Source of the DNA: Streptomyces sp. R41
GTDB taxonomy: Bacteria > Actinomycetota > Actinomycetes > Streptomycetales > Streptomycetaceae
Direction: 5' to 3'
Length of the DNA: 64,000 nt
Assembly (NCBI RefSeq): GCF_041053055.1
Contig: NZ_CP163443.1
Location: forward strand, 3,224,001-3,288,000
Part shown: positions 16,656-24,613 of the stretch, one piece after another
How the letters are laid out: the number at the start of each line of letters is the position of its first letter
How positions within the stretch are numbered: position 1 is the first letter of the stretch
The notes under the pieces: generated by a model
What the model saw: the letters and a program-made list of their open reading frames with translations, nothing else
Told to the model about the DNA's origin: nothing
Databases searched by the model: none
Translations under genes and position numbers: made by a program

Positions 16656-17939
16656 ATGACGGACACCACGCAAGCCACGGAAGACACCTCTGAGGTCGCG
16701 GGCGGCCCCGCCCCCTCCCGGCGTTCGCTGATCGGCTGGGGCGGCGCGGGTCTCGCGCTCGGCGCCGCCGCGGCCGGCGGCGCGGTGGCGATGACCCGCA
16801 CCGGCAACGACGTCGACCCGACCGCCGCCGAGACGGGCGCCGCGGTCGCCTTCCACGGCACGCACCAGGCGGGCATCGCGACGGCGGTCCAGGACCGGCT
16901 GCACTTCGCCGCGTTCGACGTGAAGACGGACGACCGCGCCGAGTTCGTGCAGATGCTGAAGGACTGGACCGCGGCGGCACGGCGGATGACCGCGGGGCAC
17001 GCGGTCGGCGAGGGCGCCTACGGCGGTCTGGCCGAGGCGCCGCCGGACGACACCGGTGAGGCGCTGGGCCTCAAGCCGTCGCGGCTGACGCTGACGATCG
17101 GCTTCGGCCCCTCGCTGTTCGAGAAGTTCGGGCTGGCGGACGAGCGCCCGGAGGCCCTGGTCGACCTGCCGAAGTTCCCGGGCGACGCCCTGGAGAAGGC
17201 CCGCAGCAACGGGGACCTGTGCATCCAGGCGTGCGCGGACGACCCGCAGGTCGCGGTGCACGCGATCCGCAACCTCGCCCGGATCGGCTTCGGCAAGGTC
17301 GTCATCCGCTGGTCCCAGCTGGGCTTCGGCAAGACGTCGTCCACGACTCCGGACGCGCAGACTCCGCGCAACCTGATGGGGTTCAAGGACGGCACCCGCA
17401 ACATCGCGGGCACGGAGACGGACCGGCTGAAGAAGTTCGTGTGGGTGGGCGAGAAGGACGGTCCCGACTGGATGACCGGCGGCTCGTACCTCGTCGCCCG
17501 CCGCATCCGCATGCACATCGAGACCTGGGACCGGACCTCCCTGCAGGAGCAGGAGGACATCTTCGGCCGTGACAAGGGCGAGGGCGCTCCGGTCGGCAAG
17601 GCCAAGGAGCGCGACAAGCCGTTCCTGAAGGCGATGAAGCCCGACGCGCACGTCCGGCTCGCGCACCCCGACTCCAACGACGGGGCGACGATCCTGCGCC
17701 GCGGCTACTCCTTCACCGACGGCACGGACGGCCTCGGCCGGCTGGAAGCGGGCCTGTTCTTCCTCGCGTACCAGCGTGACGTACGCAAGGGGTTCATCCC
17801 GGTGCAGCGCAACCTCTCGCGCCTCGACGCCCTCAACGAGTACATCCAGCACGTGAGTTCGGCGGTCTTCGCCGTCCCGCCCGGCGTCCGCGACAAGGAC
17901 GACTGGTGGGGCCGCGCGCTGTTCTCCAAGGAGGCGTAG
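16656..17939 (+). CDS. efeB: EfeB Dyp-type heme peroxidase, Tat-exported
   Basis: A 427-aa Dyp-type peroxidase, partner of EfeO/EfeU. In this family it oxidises Fe2+ during uptake, and release of iron from heme has also been proposed. A twin-arginine signal PSRRSLIGWGGAGLALG occupies residues about 20-37. The family GxxDG motif appears as GFKDGTRN near residue 242, with RIRMHIETW near 286 and the later RGYSFTDG block. It starts 11 nt after efeO and ends 3 nt before efeU, so the three are one transcript. Confidence 0.95.
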   Translation: MTDTTQATEDTSEVAGGPAPSRRSLIGWGGAGLALGAAAAGGAVAMTRTGNDVDPTAAETGAAVAFHGTHQAGIATAVQDRLHFAAFDVKTDDRAEFVQMLKDWTAAARRMTAGHAVGEGAYGGLAEAPPDDTGEALGLKPSRLTLTIGFGPSLFEKFGLADERPEALVDLPKFPGDALEKARSNGDLCIQACADDPQVAVHAIRNLARIGFGKVVIRWSQLGFGKTSSTTPDAQTPRNLMGFKDGTRNIAGTETDRLKKFVWVGEKDGPDWMTGGSYLVARRIRMHIETWDRTSLQEQEDIFGRDKGEGAPVGKAKERDKPFLKAMKPDAHVRLAHPDSNDGATILRRGYSFTDGTDGLGRLEAGLFFLAYQRDVRKGFIPVQRNLSRLDALNEYIQHVSSAVFAVPPGVRDKDDWWGRALFSKEA

Positions 17940-17942
17940 CCC

Positions 17943-18818
17943 GTGTTCGGCAACTATCTGATCGGCCTGCGCGAGGGCCTGGAAGCCAGCCTCGTCGTCT
18001 GCATCCTGATCGCCTACCTGGTGAAGACGGAACGCAGGGACGCCCTGAAGCCCATCTGGATGGGCATCGGCGTCGCGATCGCGCTGGCGCTGGGCTTCGG
18101 CTGCGCGCTCGAATTCGGCTCCCAGGAGCTGACGTTCCAGGCACAGGAGGCGCTCGGCGGTTCGCTGTCGATCGTCGCGGTGGGCCTGGTGACGTGGATG
18201 GTCTTCTGGATGCGGCGGACGGCCCGGCACCTCAAGTCCGAGCTGCACGGCAAGCTGGACGCGGCGCTGGCGATGGGCACGGGCGCGCTGGTGGCGACCG
18301 CGTTCCTGGCGGTCGGCCGGGAGGGCCTGGAGACGGCGCTGTTCGTGTGGGCGTCGGTGCACGCGGCCAGCGACGGCACGCCGCGCCCGCTGATCGGCGT
18401 CGCCCTGGGCCTCGCCACCGCGGTCCTCCTCGGCTGGCTCTTCTACCGGGGAGCGCTGAAGATCAACCTCGCCAAGTTCTTCACCTGGACCGGCGGCATG
18501 CTGGTCGTCGTCGCGGCGGGTGTGCTCGCGTACGGCGTCCACGACCTCCAGGAGGCCGACTGGATCCCCGGCCTGACGAACCTGGCCTTCGACATCAGCA
18601 GCACGATCCCGCCGGACAGTTGGTACGGCACCCTCCTCAAGGGCGTCTTCAACTTCCAGCCGGACCCGACCGTCCTCCAGGTCACGGTGTGGGCGCTGTA
18701 CCTGGTCCCGACGCTCGCGATCTTCCTCGCCCCGGTAGGGTTCGCCTCCGGGAAGGGGAAGGTGAAGGTACCTGATGAGCAGGGATCGCGCGGGTCGCAG
18801 CCCTCGAAGGCTTCGTAG
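17943..18818 (+). CDS. efeU: EfeU/FTR1-family iron permease
   Basis: A 291-aa polytopic membrane protein of the oxidase-dependent FTR1 family. Both REGLE iron-binding motifs are present: LREGLEASLVV near residue 9 and GREGLETALFV near 125, each inside a membrane helix. Seven or so hydrophobic segments follow the family pattern. It takes iron handed over by EfeO/EfeB across the membrane. The end overlaps the next gene by 44 nt in a different frame. Confidence 0.95.
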   Translation: MFGNYLIGLREGLEASLVVCILIAYLVKTERRDALKPIWMGIGVAIALALGFGCALEFGSQELTFQAQEALGGSLSIVAVGLVTWMVFWMRRTARHLKSELHGKLDAALAMGTGALVATAFLAVGREGLETALFVWASVHAASDGTPRPLIGVALGLATAVLLGWLFYRGALKINLAKFFTWTGGMLVVVAAGVLAYGVHDLQEADWIPGLTNLAFDISSTIPPDSWYGTLLKGVFNFQPDPTVLQVTVWALYLVPTLAIFLAPVGFASGKGKVKVPDEQGSRGSQPSKAS

Positions 18819-19797
18819 CCCGAACCGTCTGAACCAATTCGCCCTGGCAACAGGGACGGTGACCGTTCTGTCCTTGACGGCGAGCGGCTGCGTGGTGGTG
18901 CACGGCGAGCGGGAGGTCGTACCGGCGGCGACCCGGGCCGAGGCCGCCCGCGCGCTCAAGGACTTCACCACCGCGTACAACAAGGCGGACAAGGAGTACG
19001 ACAGTTCGCAGGACGCGGACCGGGTCGCCGGGCCGCTCGCCGACATCGACGGCGCCAAGCTCAAGGCCGGGCACAAGAACAACCCGGGCGGCAATCCGGC
19101 GCCTTCGCCGCTGAAGTTCAGCGACGCCAAGTTCGTGATACCCGAGAAGGCGGGCTGGCCACGCTGGTTCGTGGCCGACACCGCGGCCAACAAGGGCCTG
19201 CCGACCAGCCGTTGGCTGCTCGTCTTCACCCGGGGCAGCGCGGACGACGTGTGGCAGGTCTCGTATCTGACCGTCCTCGCCGCCGACGACGTACCGACGT
19301 TCAAGAAGGACGACGCCGGCTGGGCCGAGCCGGTCACGGCGGACGACGCGGCCCTGGCGATCCAGCCGGAGAAGCTGAGCCGGTCGTACGCGACGTATCT
19401 GAAGGCCGGCGGCGACACCTTCGCCGCGGGCACCCACACCTCGCAGTGGCGGGCCCAGCGCAAGAAGTTCGCCATCAAGCCCGGCCTCGCCCGGCAGTAC
19501 ATCGACGAGCCCTTGACCTCGGGCGACTACGCCCCCGTGGGCCTGCGCACCACGGACGGCGGGGCCCTGGTCTTCTTCACCACCCACCGCTACGAGAAGC
19601 AGACCGCCGCGACAGGCACCGAGATCCCCACCCCCAGCGCCGACGTCCAGGCCCTGACAACCGGCGAGATCAAGCAGTCCCTCACCCTGGAGTTCATCTC
19701 CAACCAGGCGGCCCTGGACCCACCGAAGAACGCGGCCGGCAAGGGCGTGGCGATCCTGGGGCGGATCGAGGGGTTGACGGGGGCGAAGGGCGAATAA
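18775..19797 (+). CDS. Putative lipoprotein of the efe operon
   Basis: A 340-aa exported protein. The N-terminus is basic (RAGRSPRRLRSPNRLNQFAL) and then hydrophobic, with a lipobox LTASGCVVV placing the mature Cys near residue 39. The remaining 300 residues are soluble and polar. No recognised domain except resemblance to uncharacterised actinobacterial lipoproteins. It overlaps efeU by 44 nt and is in the same orientation, so co-transcription and an iron-related role are possible. The long overlap could mean the true start is downstream. Confidence 0.75.
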   Translation: MSRDRAGRSPRRLRSPNRLNQFALATGTVTVLSLTASGCVVVHGEREVVPAATRAEAARALKDFTTAYNKADKEYDSSQDADRVAGPLADIDGAKLKAGHKNNPGGNPAPSPLKFSDAKFVIPEKAGWPRWFVADTAANKGLPTSRWLLVFTRGSADDVWQVSYLTVLAADDVPTFKKDDAGWAEPVTADDAALAIQPEKLSRSYATYLKAGGDTFAAGTHTSQWRAQRKKFAIKPGLARQYIDEPLTSGDYAPVGLRTTDGGALVFFTTHRYEKQTAATGTEIPTPSADVQALTTGEIKQSLTLEFISNQAALDPPKNAAGKGVAILGRIEGLTGAKGE

Positions 19798-19816
19798 CGA
19801 CTGCTCTTGCTACTGC

Positions 19817-19870
19817 TGTGGGCAATCGTTCCGCAGGGCGGAACGGGTGGGCACAGCCACCAGCACCGGG
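19817..19870. repeat. Palindromic intergenic element, likely bidirectional terminator
   Basis: CGTTCCGC-AGG-GCGGAACG (19827-19845) is an 8-bp perfect hairpin. It is embedded in GTGGGCAATCG...CGGGTGGGCACA, an arrangement I recognise as a common sequence between Streptomyces genes. It lies between the converging lipoprotein gene and prim-pol gene. Confidence 0.65.
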
Positions 19871-19887
19871 TGCCTTGTAAGCAGGGT

Positions 19888-20622
19888 TCAGCCCCGGTTG
19901 GGCCAGGCCGCCAACTGGTCCGACTCGTTCTCGCCCGCGTAACGGGCACACTCGTCGGTCAGGATCTCCAGGAGGGTGAGCGGATCCGGCAGAGGATGCT
20001 CGAGCCCCCGTACCCACTCGACCGTCAGGTCGCCCGGCAGCCGCGCCGGCGGAACAAGGACGTACGACCCACGGCAGTGCCACCGCAGCCCCGGATGCTC
20101 ATCCATCGTCTCGGGATGGCAGTCCAGCTCGCAGGGCCACCACTCGTCCTCGTCCTCGGGCGTACCCCGCGTGGCCGTGAAGAAGAGCATCCTGTCGCCG
20201 CCCGACTCCGCGACGGGCCCGACCTCGATGCCGGAGGCCAGCAGCCGCTCCAGCGCCTCGCGCCCCGCGTCCAGCGGCACGTCGAGAACGTCGTGCACCA
20301 TGCCGGTCGCGGTGATGAAGTTGGCCTTCGGCTGGTGCCGGGCCCACCGCTCGATCTGCGCACGGTCGGTCGTGGACTGTGTCTGCCAGGCGAAGGAGAC
20401 GGGGTGGCGCGCGGGAGTGGGACAGCCGACGCGGTCACAGGAACACCGGTAGCCGGAGGGGTACGCGGCCTGCGCGAGCGGCAGCCCCGCGGCGGCAGCG
20501 GCGAGCAGCAAGGCCTCACGCCCGCCGTCCGCGGTCTCCACAGGATCCTTCGGCCGGCGTCCGCGGAGCCACTGGGAGATCCTGCCCTGCGCGCCGGAGC
20601 GGCGGCCGAACTCTGCGCTCAT
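19888..20622 (-). CDS. Bifunctional DNA primase/polymerase-domain protein
   Basis: A 244-aa protein with an N-terminal prim-pol (primase-polymerase) type fold. LAQAAYPSGYRCSCDRVGCP (cysteine-rich, residues about 50-69) followed by ARHPVSFAWQTQSTTD and the block FITATGMVHDVLDVPLDAG match the domain, where an acidic pair coordinates metal (DVLDVP). Members form primers or copy DNA in plasmids, phages and chromosomal stand-alone genes. This one lacks any helicase domain and lies alone, as in other Streptomyces chromosomes. Its role is unproven. The strict catalytic DxD spacing is not clearly preserved, since DVLDVP replaces it. Confidence 0.8.
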   Translation of the reverse strand: MSAEFGRRSGAQGRISQWLRGRRPKDPVETADGGREALLLAAAAAGLPLAQAAYPSGYRCSCDRVGCPTPARHPVSFAWQTQSTTDRAQIERWARHQPKANFITATGMVHDVLDVPLDAGREALERLLASGIEVGPVAESGGDRMLFFTATRGTPEDEDEWWPCELDCHPETMDEHPGLRWHCRGSYVLVPPARLPGDLTVEWVRGLEHPLPDPLTLLEILTDECARYAGENESDQLAAWPNRG

Positions 20623-20825
20623 CGATCCCCTCGCCTAGCCGTTCGTGCCGACAACAGGCCTTCAAAAGGCCATCTGCAAGCCATCAACAAGCCCTATGGT
20701 CCCACCATCCTGCGCTCCGGGTGGCCAGAGCCCACATCCGGGGTAGGTGGGGCGAGGCGTCTCCCCCACCCCGATCGGGTGTCATTACCCACTTCGGCAG
20801 CATTTGTCCCCCTAGCGTGGTCGCC

Positions 20826-21677
20826 ATGGTCACACGGACTGCGCTTCTTGGTCTTGCCGGTCTCACCTCGCTCGCCCTCACCGGACACGGCGGCGCGCTG
20901 TCCCCACTGGAGTGGGGCCCGGGGCCACTGACGGTGGACTCCCTCCCCCGCGTCACCTACGTCGCCCACCGCGGCGGTGCCCGGGAAGTCCCGGAGAACA
21001 GCATGTCGGGCCTGATGGCCGCGTACGAGCGCGGTACGGCGCAGGTGCTCGACGTCGACACCCGCATGCTGCGCGACGGGACCGTGGTGGTCATGCACGA
21101 CGCGACCCTGAACCGCACGACCTACACGCGCGGAGCGGTGCGGGACCTGAGCCCGCGGGACTGGCGGGGCGTGCGGTTGCGCCCCAGCGACGCGCTCCCC
21201 GGCAACTGGCGCCCGGAGCGGCCGCCGACCGCCGCCGAGGTACTGGACCGCTTCGGCGGGCGGATCGTGCTGACGCTGGAGGCGAAGGACCCGGAGAGTC
21301 TGGGCGGACTCGCCGCGATGATCCGCGCCCGCGGTCTGACCCGCTCGGCGTTCGTGAACTCCAACGACCCGGAGGTGGCCCGGCGGGTCCACCGCCTGGG
21401 CCTGCTCAGCCAGCTGTGGCGCTCTGCGGCCCAGATGCGCACCGACCGGCCCGAGCACTGGGCGTCGTTCGTCGACCTCCTCGACGTCGACCACAAGGCG
21501 CGTGACGTCGATCTCGTACGGGCCGTGAAATCCGGCGTCCCGCGCGTGTGGGCGCACACGGTGATCACTCCGGCCCAGCGCGACCGGGCGCTCGCGCTGG
21601 GCTGCGACGGCATCATCACGGACGCACCGGGCCGGTTGTCGGCACGGGCGACGGCTCAGCGCGGGGCGAGGCCGTAG
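20826..21677 (+). CDS. Glycerophosphodiester phosphodiesterase
   Basis: A 283-aa GDPD-family TIM barrel that hydrolyses glycerophosphodiesters to glycerol-3-phosphate and an alcohol. A signal-like N-terminus (LLGLAGLTSLALTGHGGAL) suggests export. Catalytic blocks are VAHRGGAREVPENS near 47-60, LDVDTRMLRDGTVVVMHDAT near 75-94 (second His and metal ligands), and LTLEAKD near 148. The usual E in the first acid pair is replaced by D (DVDTR). The 3' end overlaps the convergent TetR gene by 22 nt. Confidence 0.9.
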   Translation: MVTRTALLGLAGLTSLALTGHGGALSPLEWGPGPLTVDSLPRVTYVAHRGGAREVPENSMSGLMAAYERGTAQVLDVDTRMLRDGTVVVMHDATLNRTTYTRGAVRDLSPRDWRGVRLRPSDALPGNWRPERPPTAAEVLDRFGGRIVLTLEAKDPESLGGLAAMIRARGLTRSAFVNSNDPEVARRVHRLGLLSQLWRSAAQMRTDRPEHWASFVDLLDVDHKARDVDLVRAVKSGVPRVWAHTVITPAQRDRALALGCDGIITDAPGRLSARATAQRGARP

Positions 21678-22288
21678 AGCGCGTAGTCGACGAGCGTGTC
21701 GGTGTACTCGTGCGAGATCGGGCCGGTGCGCTGGAGCCAGCGCTGGGCCAGCGGGGAGACGAACAGTTCCAGGGCGATACGAGGGTCGACGTCCCGGCGT
21801 ACGTCCCCCTTCCCCTGCGCCGAGCGCAACCGCTTCACGTACAGCTGGAGCTGGGGTTCGAGGAGCTTGGCGACGAACTCGACGCCGAGCCGTTCGTTGA
21901 CCAGACCCTCGGCGGCCAGAGCGCGCGACGGGATCTCGAACCTGGGGTCCAGCAGTTCGTCCACGGTGGCGCGCAGGACCAGTTTGAGGTCGGCGGCCAG
22001 ATCCCCCGTGTCCGGGATCTCGTACGGCTCCTGCCCCGCCGCCTGCGCGGCCTGCTCACCGAGGTCCATGAAGGCGTCGAGGAGCACGTCCGCCTTCGAC
22101 GACCACCAGCGGTAGATCGTCTGCTTGCCGACTCCGGCGCGGGCCGCGATGCCCTCGATCGTGGTCTTGGGGTAGCCGGCCTCGCCGACGAGGGAGAGGG
22201 CCGCGTCGTAGATCGCGCGACGCGATTTCTCGCTGCGGCGGGTGGAGTCGGGGGTGGGCTTGGGCTTGGGCTTGGGCTTTTCGGCCAT
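21656..22288 (-). CDS. TetR-family transcriptional regulator
   Basis: A 210-aa repressor. The helix-turn-helix spans about residues 20-66 (SRRAIYDAALSLVGEAGYPK, then AARAGVGKQTIYRWWSSKAD). It is followed by a helical ligand/dimer domain containing LLDAFMDLGEQAA. The N-terminus is a run of KP repeats (KPKPKPKPTP). A palindrome lies just upstream and may be its operator. The regulated target is not evident. The gene converges with the GDPD gene. Confidence 0.9.
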   Translation of the reverse strand: MAEKPKPKPKPTPDSTRRSEKSRRAIYDAALSLVGEAGYPKTTIEGIAARAGVGKQTIYRWWSSKADVLLDAFMDLGEQAAQAAGQEPYEIPDTGDLAADLKLVLRATVDELLDPRFEIPSRALAAEGLVNERLGVEFVAKLLEPQLQLYVKRLRSAQGKGDVRRDVDPRIALELFVSPLAQRWLQRTGPISHEYTDTLVDYALYGLAPR

Positions 22289-22309
22289 GGGGGGAACTTA
22301 TCAGGGCGA

Positions 22310-22326
22310 CGATACGGTACGTCTCG
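22310..22326. promoter_or_regulatory. Candidate TetR operator
   Basis: CGATACG-GTA-CGTCTCG is an imperfect 7-3-7 dyad (one mismatch per arm), 22 bp before the TetR start codon. The position and dyad size suit autoregulation by that repressor. Only one copy was seen. Confidence 0.4.
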
Positions 22327-22370
22327 CCTCCGGCGGGGGGGCCGGTGTGGCGGGGCTGGGGTAGGGGTTT

Positions 22371-22508
22371 TTCGCCCCCTCCGCCCCTACCCGTCCCGTG
22401 CCAGCCTGTCGGCTGCGGGTACGTGGGGGTTGCTCGCGCAGTTCCCCGCGCCCCTTCAGGGGCGCAGCCCCCAGGTACGGGACGGGTAGGGGCGGAGGGG
22501 GGCGAAGA
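22371..22508. repeat. Dispersed intergenic palindromic repeat, copy 2 (long stem-loop)
   Basis: Long arms 22371-22399 and 22477-22506 (TTCGCCCCCTCCGCCCCTAC and its complement, with a single extra G) enclose an inner hairpin GCGCCCC-TTCA-GGGGCGC at 22448-22465. The same core occurs at 14.06 kb and, inverted, at 24.47 kb. It sits between the divergent TetR gene and the Rsm22 gene, so terminator function is less obvious than for the other copies. Confidence 0.85.
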
Positions 22509-22550
22509 CAATCGCTCTGGGCCCCGCCCGGCCGATCGTAGAATCGCCGG

Positions 22551-23543
22551 GTGAACGCCCCCCTGACCCCCGCCGACACCCTGCGCACCGCCCTCGCCGG
22601 GCTGCTCGACGGGCTGCCGCCGAAGGCCGCCGCGCAGGCGGTCGACCGGCTGATCGCCAACTATCGGGGGACCACCCCGACGCACGCCCCCATCCTCCGC
22701 GACCGCTCGGACGTGGTCGCGTACGCCGCCTACCGCATGCCGGCCACGTTCGAGGCGGTGCACGCGGCCCTGGACGCGTTCGCGGACGCGGTGCCCGGAT
22801 GGACGCCGGGCAGCCACGTGGACGTAGGCGGCGGCACGGGCGCGGCGACGTGGGCGGTGAACGCGACCTGGGAGGGCACCCGCCCGGTGACGGTGCTGGA
22901 CTGGGCGGAGCCCGCGCTCGCGCTGGGCCGGGAAATCGCCGCGGCGAACCCGGAGTTGAAGAGCGCCGAGTGGCACCGCTCTCGTATCGGATCAGCGCTC
23001 ACCATCGAGAGCACTGATCTCGTCACCGTGTCCTACGTCCTGGGCGAGCTCACCGACGCCGACCGCGCCTGCGCCGTGGACGCCGCCGCGGCCGCCGCCC
23101 AGGCCGTCGTGATCATCGAGCCGGGCACGCCGGACGGCTACGCCCGCGTCATCGAGGCCCGCGACCGCCTGATCCGCGCCGGATTCCACGTCGCCGCCCC
23201 CTGCCCGCACAGCGCGACCTGCCCCATCGTGCCCGGCGAGGACTGGTGCCACTTCTCCGCCCGGGTCGCCCGTTCCTCCCTGCACCGCCGGGTCAAGGGC
23301 GGCTCCCTGCCGTACGAGGACGAGAAGTTCAGTTACGTCGCCGCCACCCGCTTCCCGCCGGCCCCGGCCTCCTCCCGCGTCGTACGCAAGCCACAGATCC
23401 GTAAGGGCCTGGTGCTCCTGGACCTCTGCGAGACCGAGCCGTCGCTGCGCCGGGAGACGGTCGCCAAGCGTCACGGACCGCTGTACCGGGCGGCCCGTGA
23501 CGCGCAGTGGGGCGACGCCTGGCCGCCGGCCGCGCAGGACTAG
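22551..23543 (+). CDS. Rsm22-family small-ribosomal-subunit methyltransferase-like protein
   Basis: A 330-aa class I methyltransferase-fold protein of the Rsm22 family. It has an S-adenosylmethionine loop VDVGGGTGAATWAVNA near residues 90-105 and VTVSYVLGEL near 161. The diagnostic cysteine cluster CPHSATCPIVPGEDWCHFS lies near 222-240, as in Rsm22 proteins proposed to carry a metal site and act in small-subunit assembly. The N-terminal block LRDRSDVVAYAAYRMPATF is also a family signature. GTG start. It ends 4 nt inside the convergent dimethylargininase gene. Confidence 0.88.
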   Translation: MNAPLTPADTLRTALAGLLDGLPPKAAAQAVDRLIANYRGTTPTHAPILRDRSDVVAYAAYRMPATFEAVHAALDAFADAVPGWTPGSHVDVGGGTGAATWAVNATWEGTRPVTVLDWAEPALALGREIAAANPELKSAEWHRSRIGSALTIESTDLVTVSYVLGELTDADRACAVDAAAAAAQAVVIIEPGTPDGYARVIEARDRLIRAGFHVAAPCPHSATCPIVPGEDWCHFSARVARSSLHRRVKGGSLPYEDEKFSYVAATRFPPAPASSRVVRKPQIRKGLVLLDLCETEPSLRRETVAKRHGPLYRAARDAQWGDAWPPAAQD

Positions 23544-24361
23544 TCCCGCAGCTCCTGCGTGCAGCACTTCACGCTGCCGCCGCCCTTGAGGAGTTCGCTC
23601 AGGTCGATGACGACGGGCTCGAAGCCGCGTTCCCGGAGGGGGTCGAAAAGGCCGGTCGCGGCCTGTGGAAGCAGCACGTGCAGGCCGTCCGAGACCGCGT
23701 TGAGGCCGAGCACGGCGGCGTCCTCGTCGGTGGCGATCAGGGCGTCGGGGAACAGGCGGCGCAGCACCTCGCGGCTGCCGGGGGAGAACGCGGGCGGGTA
23801 GTACATGACCTCGTCCGCCGTGTCGTCCAGGACGGCGAGGGCCGTGTCCAGGTGGTAGTAGCGGGGGTCGACGAGATCCAGCCCGATCACCGGGCGGCCG
23901 AAGAACTCCTGGGCCTCGCCGTGCGAGAGAGGGCTCGCGCGAAAGCCGCGGCCCGCGAGCACGTACGACGCGGTGACCGCGAAGTCGCCCTCTCCCTCGT
24001 TGATGTGGACCGGCTCCCGCACGTGCGCGAAACCGTTCGCGCGGAACCACTCCAGATGCGCCCCTGCTTCCGGTTCGCGCTCGCGGTACGCGAACCGGGC
24101 GCCGAGCACCCGGCCGTCCACGACGGTCGCGCCGTTCGCCGCGAAGACCATGTCCGGCAGGCCGGGGCGGGGGGTGAGCTCCTCGACCGTGTGGCCGAGC
24201 GAGCGGTAGCGGTCGCGGAGGCCTTCCCACTGGGCGACGGCAAGCGGTACGTCGACCGGCTTGGCGGGGTTCATCCAGGGGTTGATGGTGTAAGTGACCT
24301 CGAAGTGCGCGGGCCGGCACATGAGATAGCGCCGGGGCGTGGCGCGGCGGAGAGGGTGCAA
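23540..24361 (-). CDS. ddaH: Dimethylargininase (DDAH)
   Basis: A 273-aa amidinotransferase-superfamily enzyme predicted to hydrolyse N-methylated arginines to citrulline and methylamines. Early blocks are ATPRRYLMCRPAHF and FEVTYTINPWMNPAKP. Catalytic features are Asp/Glu in PDMVFAANGATVV, His in YHLDTALAVL and the nucleophilic Cys at the end in GGGSVKCCTQELRD. TTG at 24361 is chosen as start because AAGGAG lies 6 nt upstream and the residues it adds (HPLRRATPRRYLM) fit the family. ATG at 24322 would cut the family N-terminus. Confidence 0.86.
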   Translation of the reverse strand: MHPLRRATPRRYLMCRPAHFEVTYTINPWMNPAKPVDVPLAVAQWEGLRDRYRSLGHTVEELTPRPGLPDMVFAANGATVVDGRVLGARFAYREREPEAGAHLEWFRANGFAHVREPVHINEGEGDFAVTASYVLAGRGFRASPLSHGEAQEFFGRPVIGLDLVDPRYYHLDTALAVLDDTADEVMYYPPAFSPGSREVLRRLFPDALIATDEDAAVLGLNAVSDGLHVLLPQAATGLFDPLRERGFEPVVIDLSELLKGGGSVKCCTQELRD

Positions 24362-24367
24362 GGAGGG

Positions 24368-24373
24368 CTCCTT
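24368..24373 (-). promoter_or_regulatory. Ribosome binding site deciding the ddaH start
   Basis: AAGGAG read on the minus strand, 6 nt before TTG 24361. No equivalent site precedes the later in-frame ATG at 24322. Confidence 0.65.
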
Positions 24374-24467
24374 ACGCAACCGCAGGGGCAGTTGATGCAG
24401 CTGATGCCCATGGTGCGCCGCGGGGTGCCCTCCGGGCGGGAGGCGAATGGGTTGTGTTCGGGCGGCG

Positions 24468-24612
24468 GGTTTCTTCGCCCCCTCCGCCCCTGCCCCTCCC
24501 TGGGGGCTGCGCCCCAAAGGGGCGCGGGGAACTGCGCGACCAGCCCCCACGCACCCGCAGCCAAAAGACAAATACGGGTTGGGCAGGGGCGCAGGGGGCG
24601 AAAAACCCCTGC
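24468..24612. repeat. Dispersed intergenic palindromic repeat, copy 3 (inverted)
   Basis: The core GGGGCTGCGCCCCAAAGGGG and the following GCGCGGGGAACTGCGCGAC is the reverse orientation of copies 1 and 2. Flanking arms TTCGCCCCCTCCGCCCCTGC (from 24470) and GCAGGGGGCGAAAAAC (about 24587-24606) pair across the element. It fills nearly the whole gap between the ddaH and serine hydrolase genes, both on the minus strand. It probably ends transcription from the hydrolase side. Confidence 0.8.
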
Positions 24613-24613
24613 C

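Noticed and set aside
16530..19502. 990-codon open frame on the minus strand across efeO-efeB-efeU
   Set aside because: It is antisense to three well-recognised genes and its composition is Arg/Ala/Val-rich shadow sequence caused by high G+C.
24271..24411. Cysteine-rich small peptide (SCINCPCGC) upstream of ddaH as a regulatory leader peptide
   Set aside because: Its frame runs about 90 nt into ddaH with no stop near the ribosome binding site, and codon use is not gene-like. It is best explained as chance.
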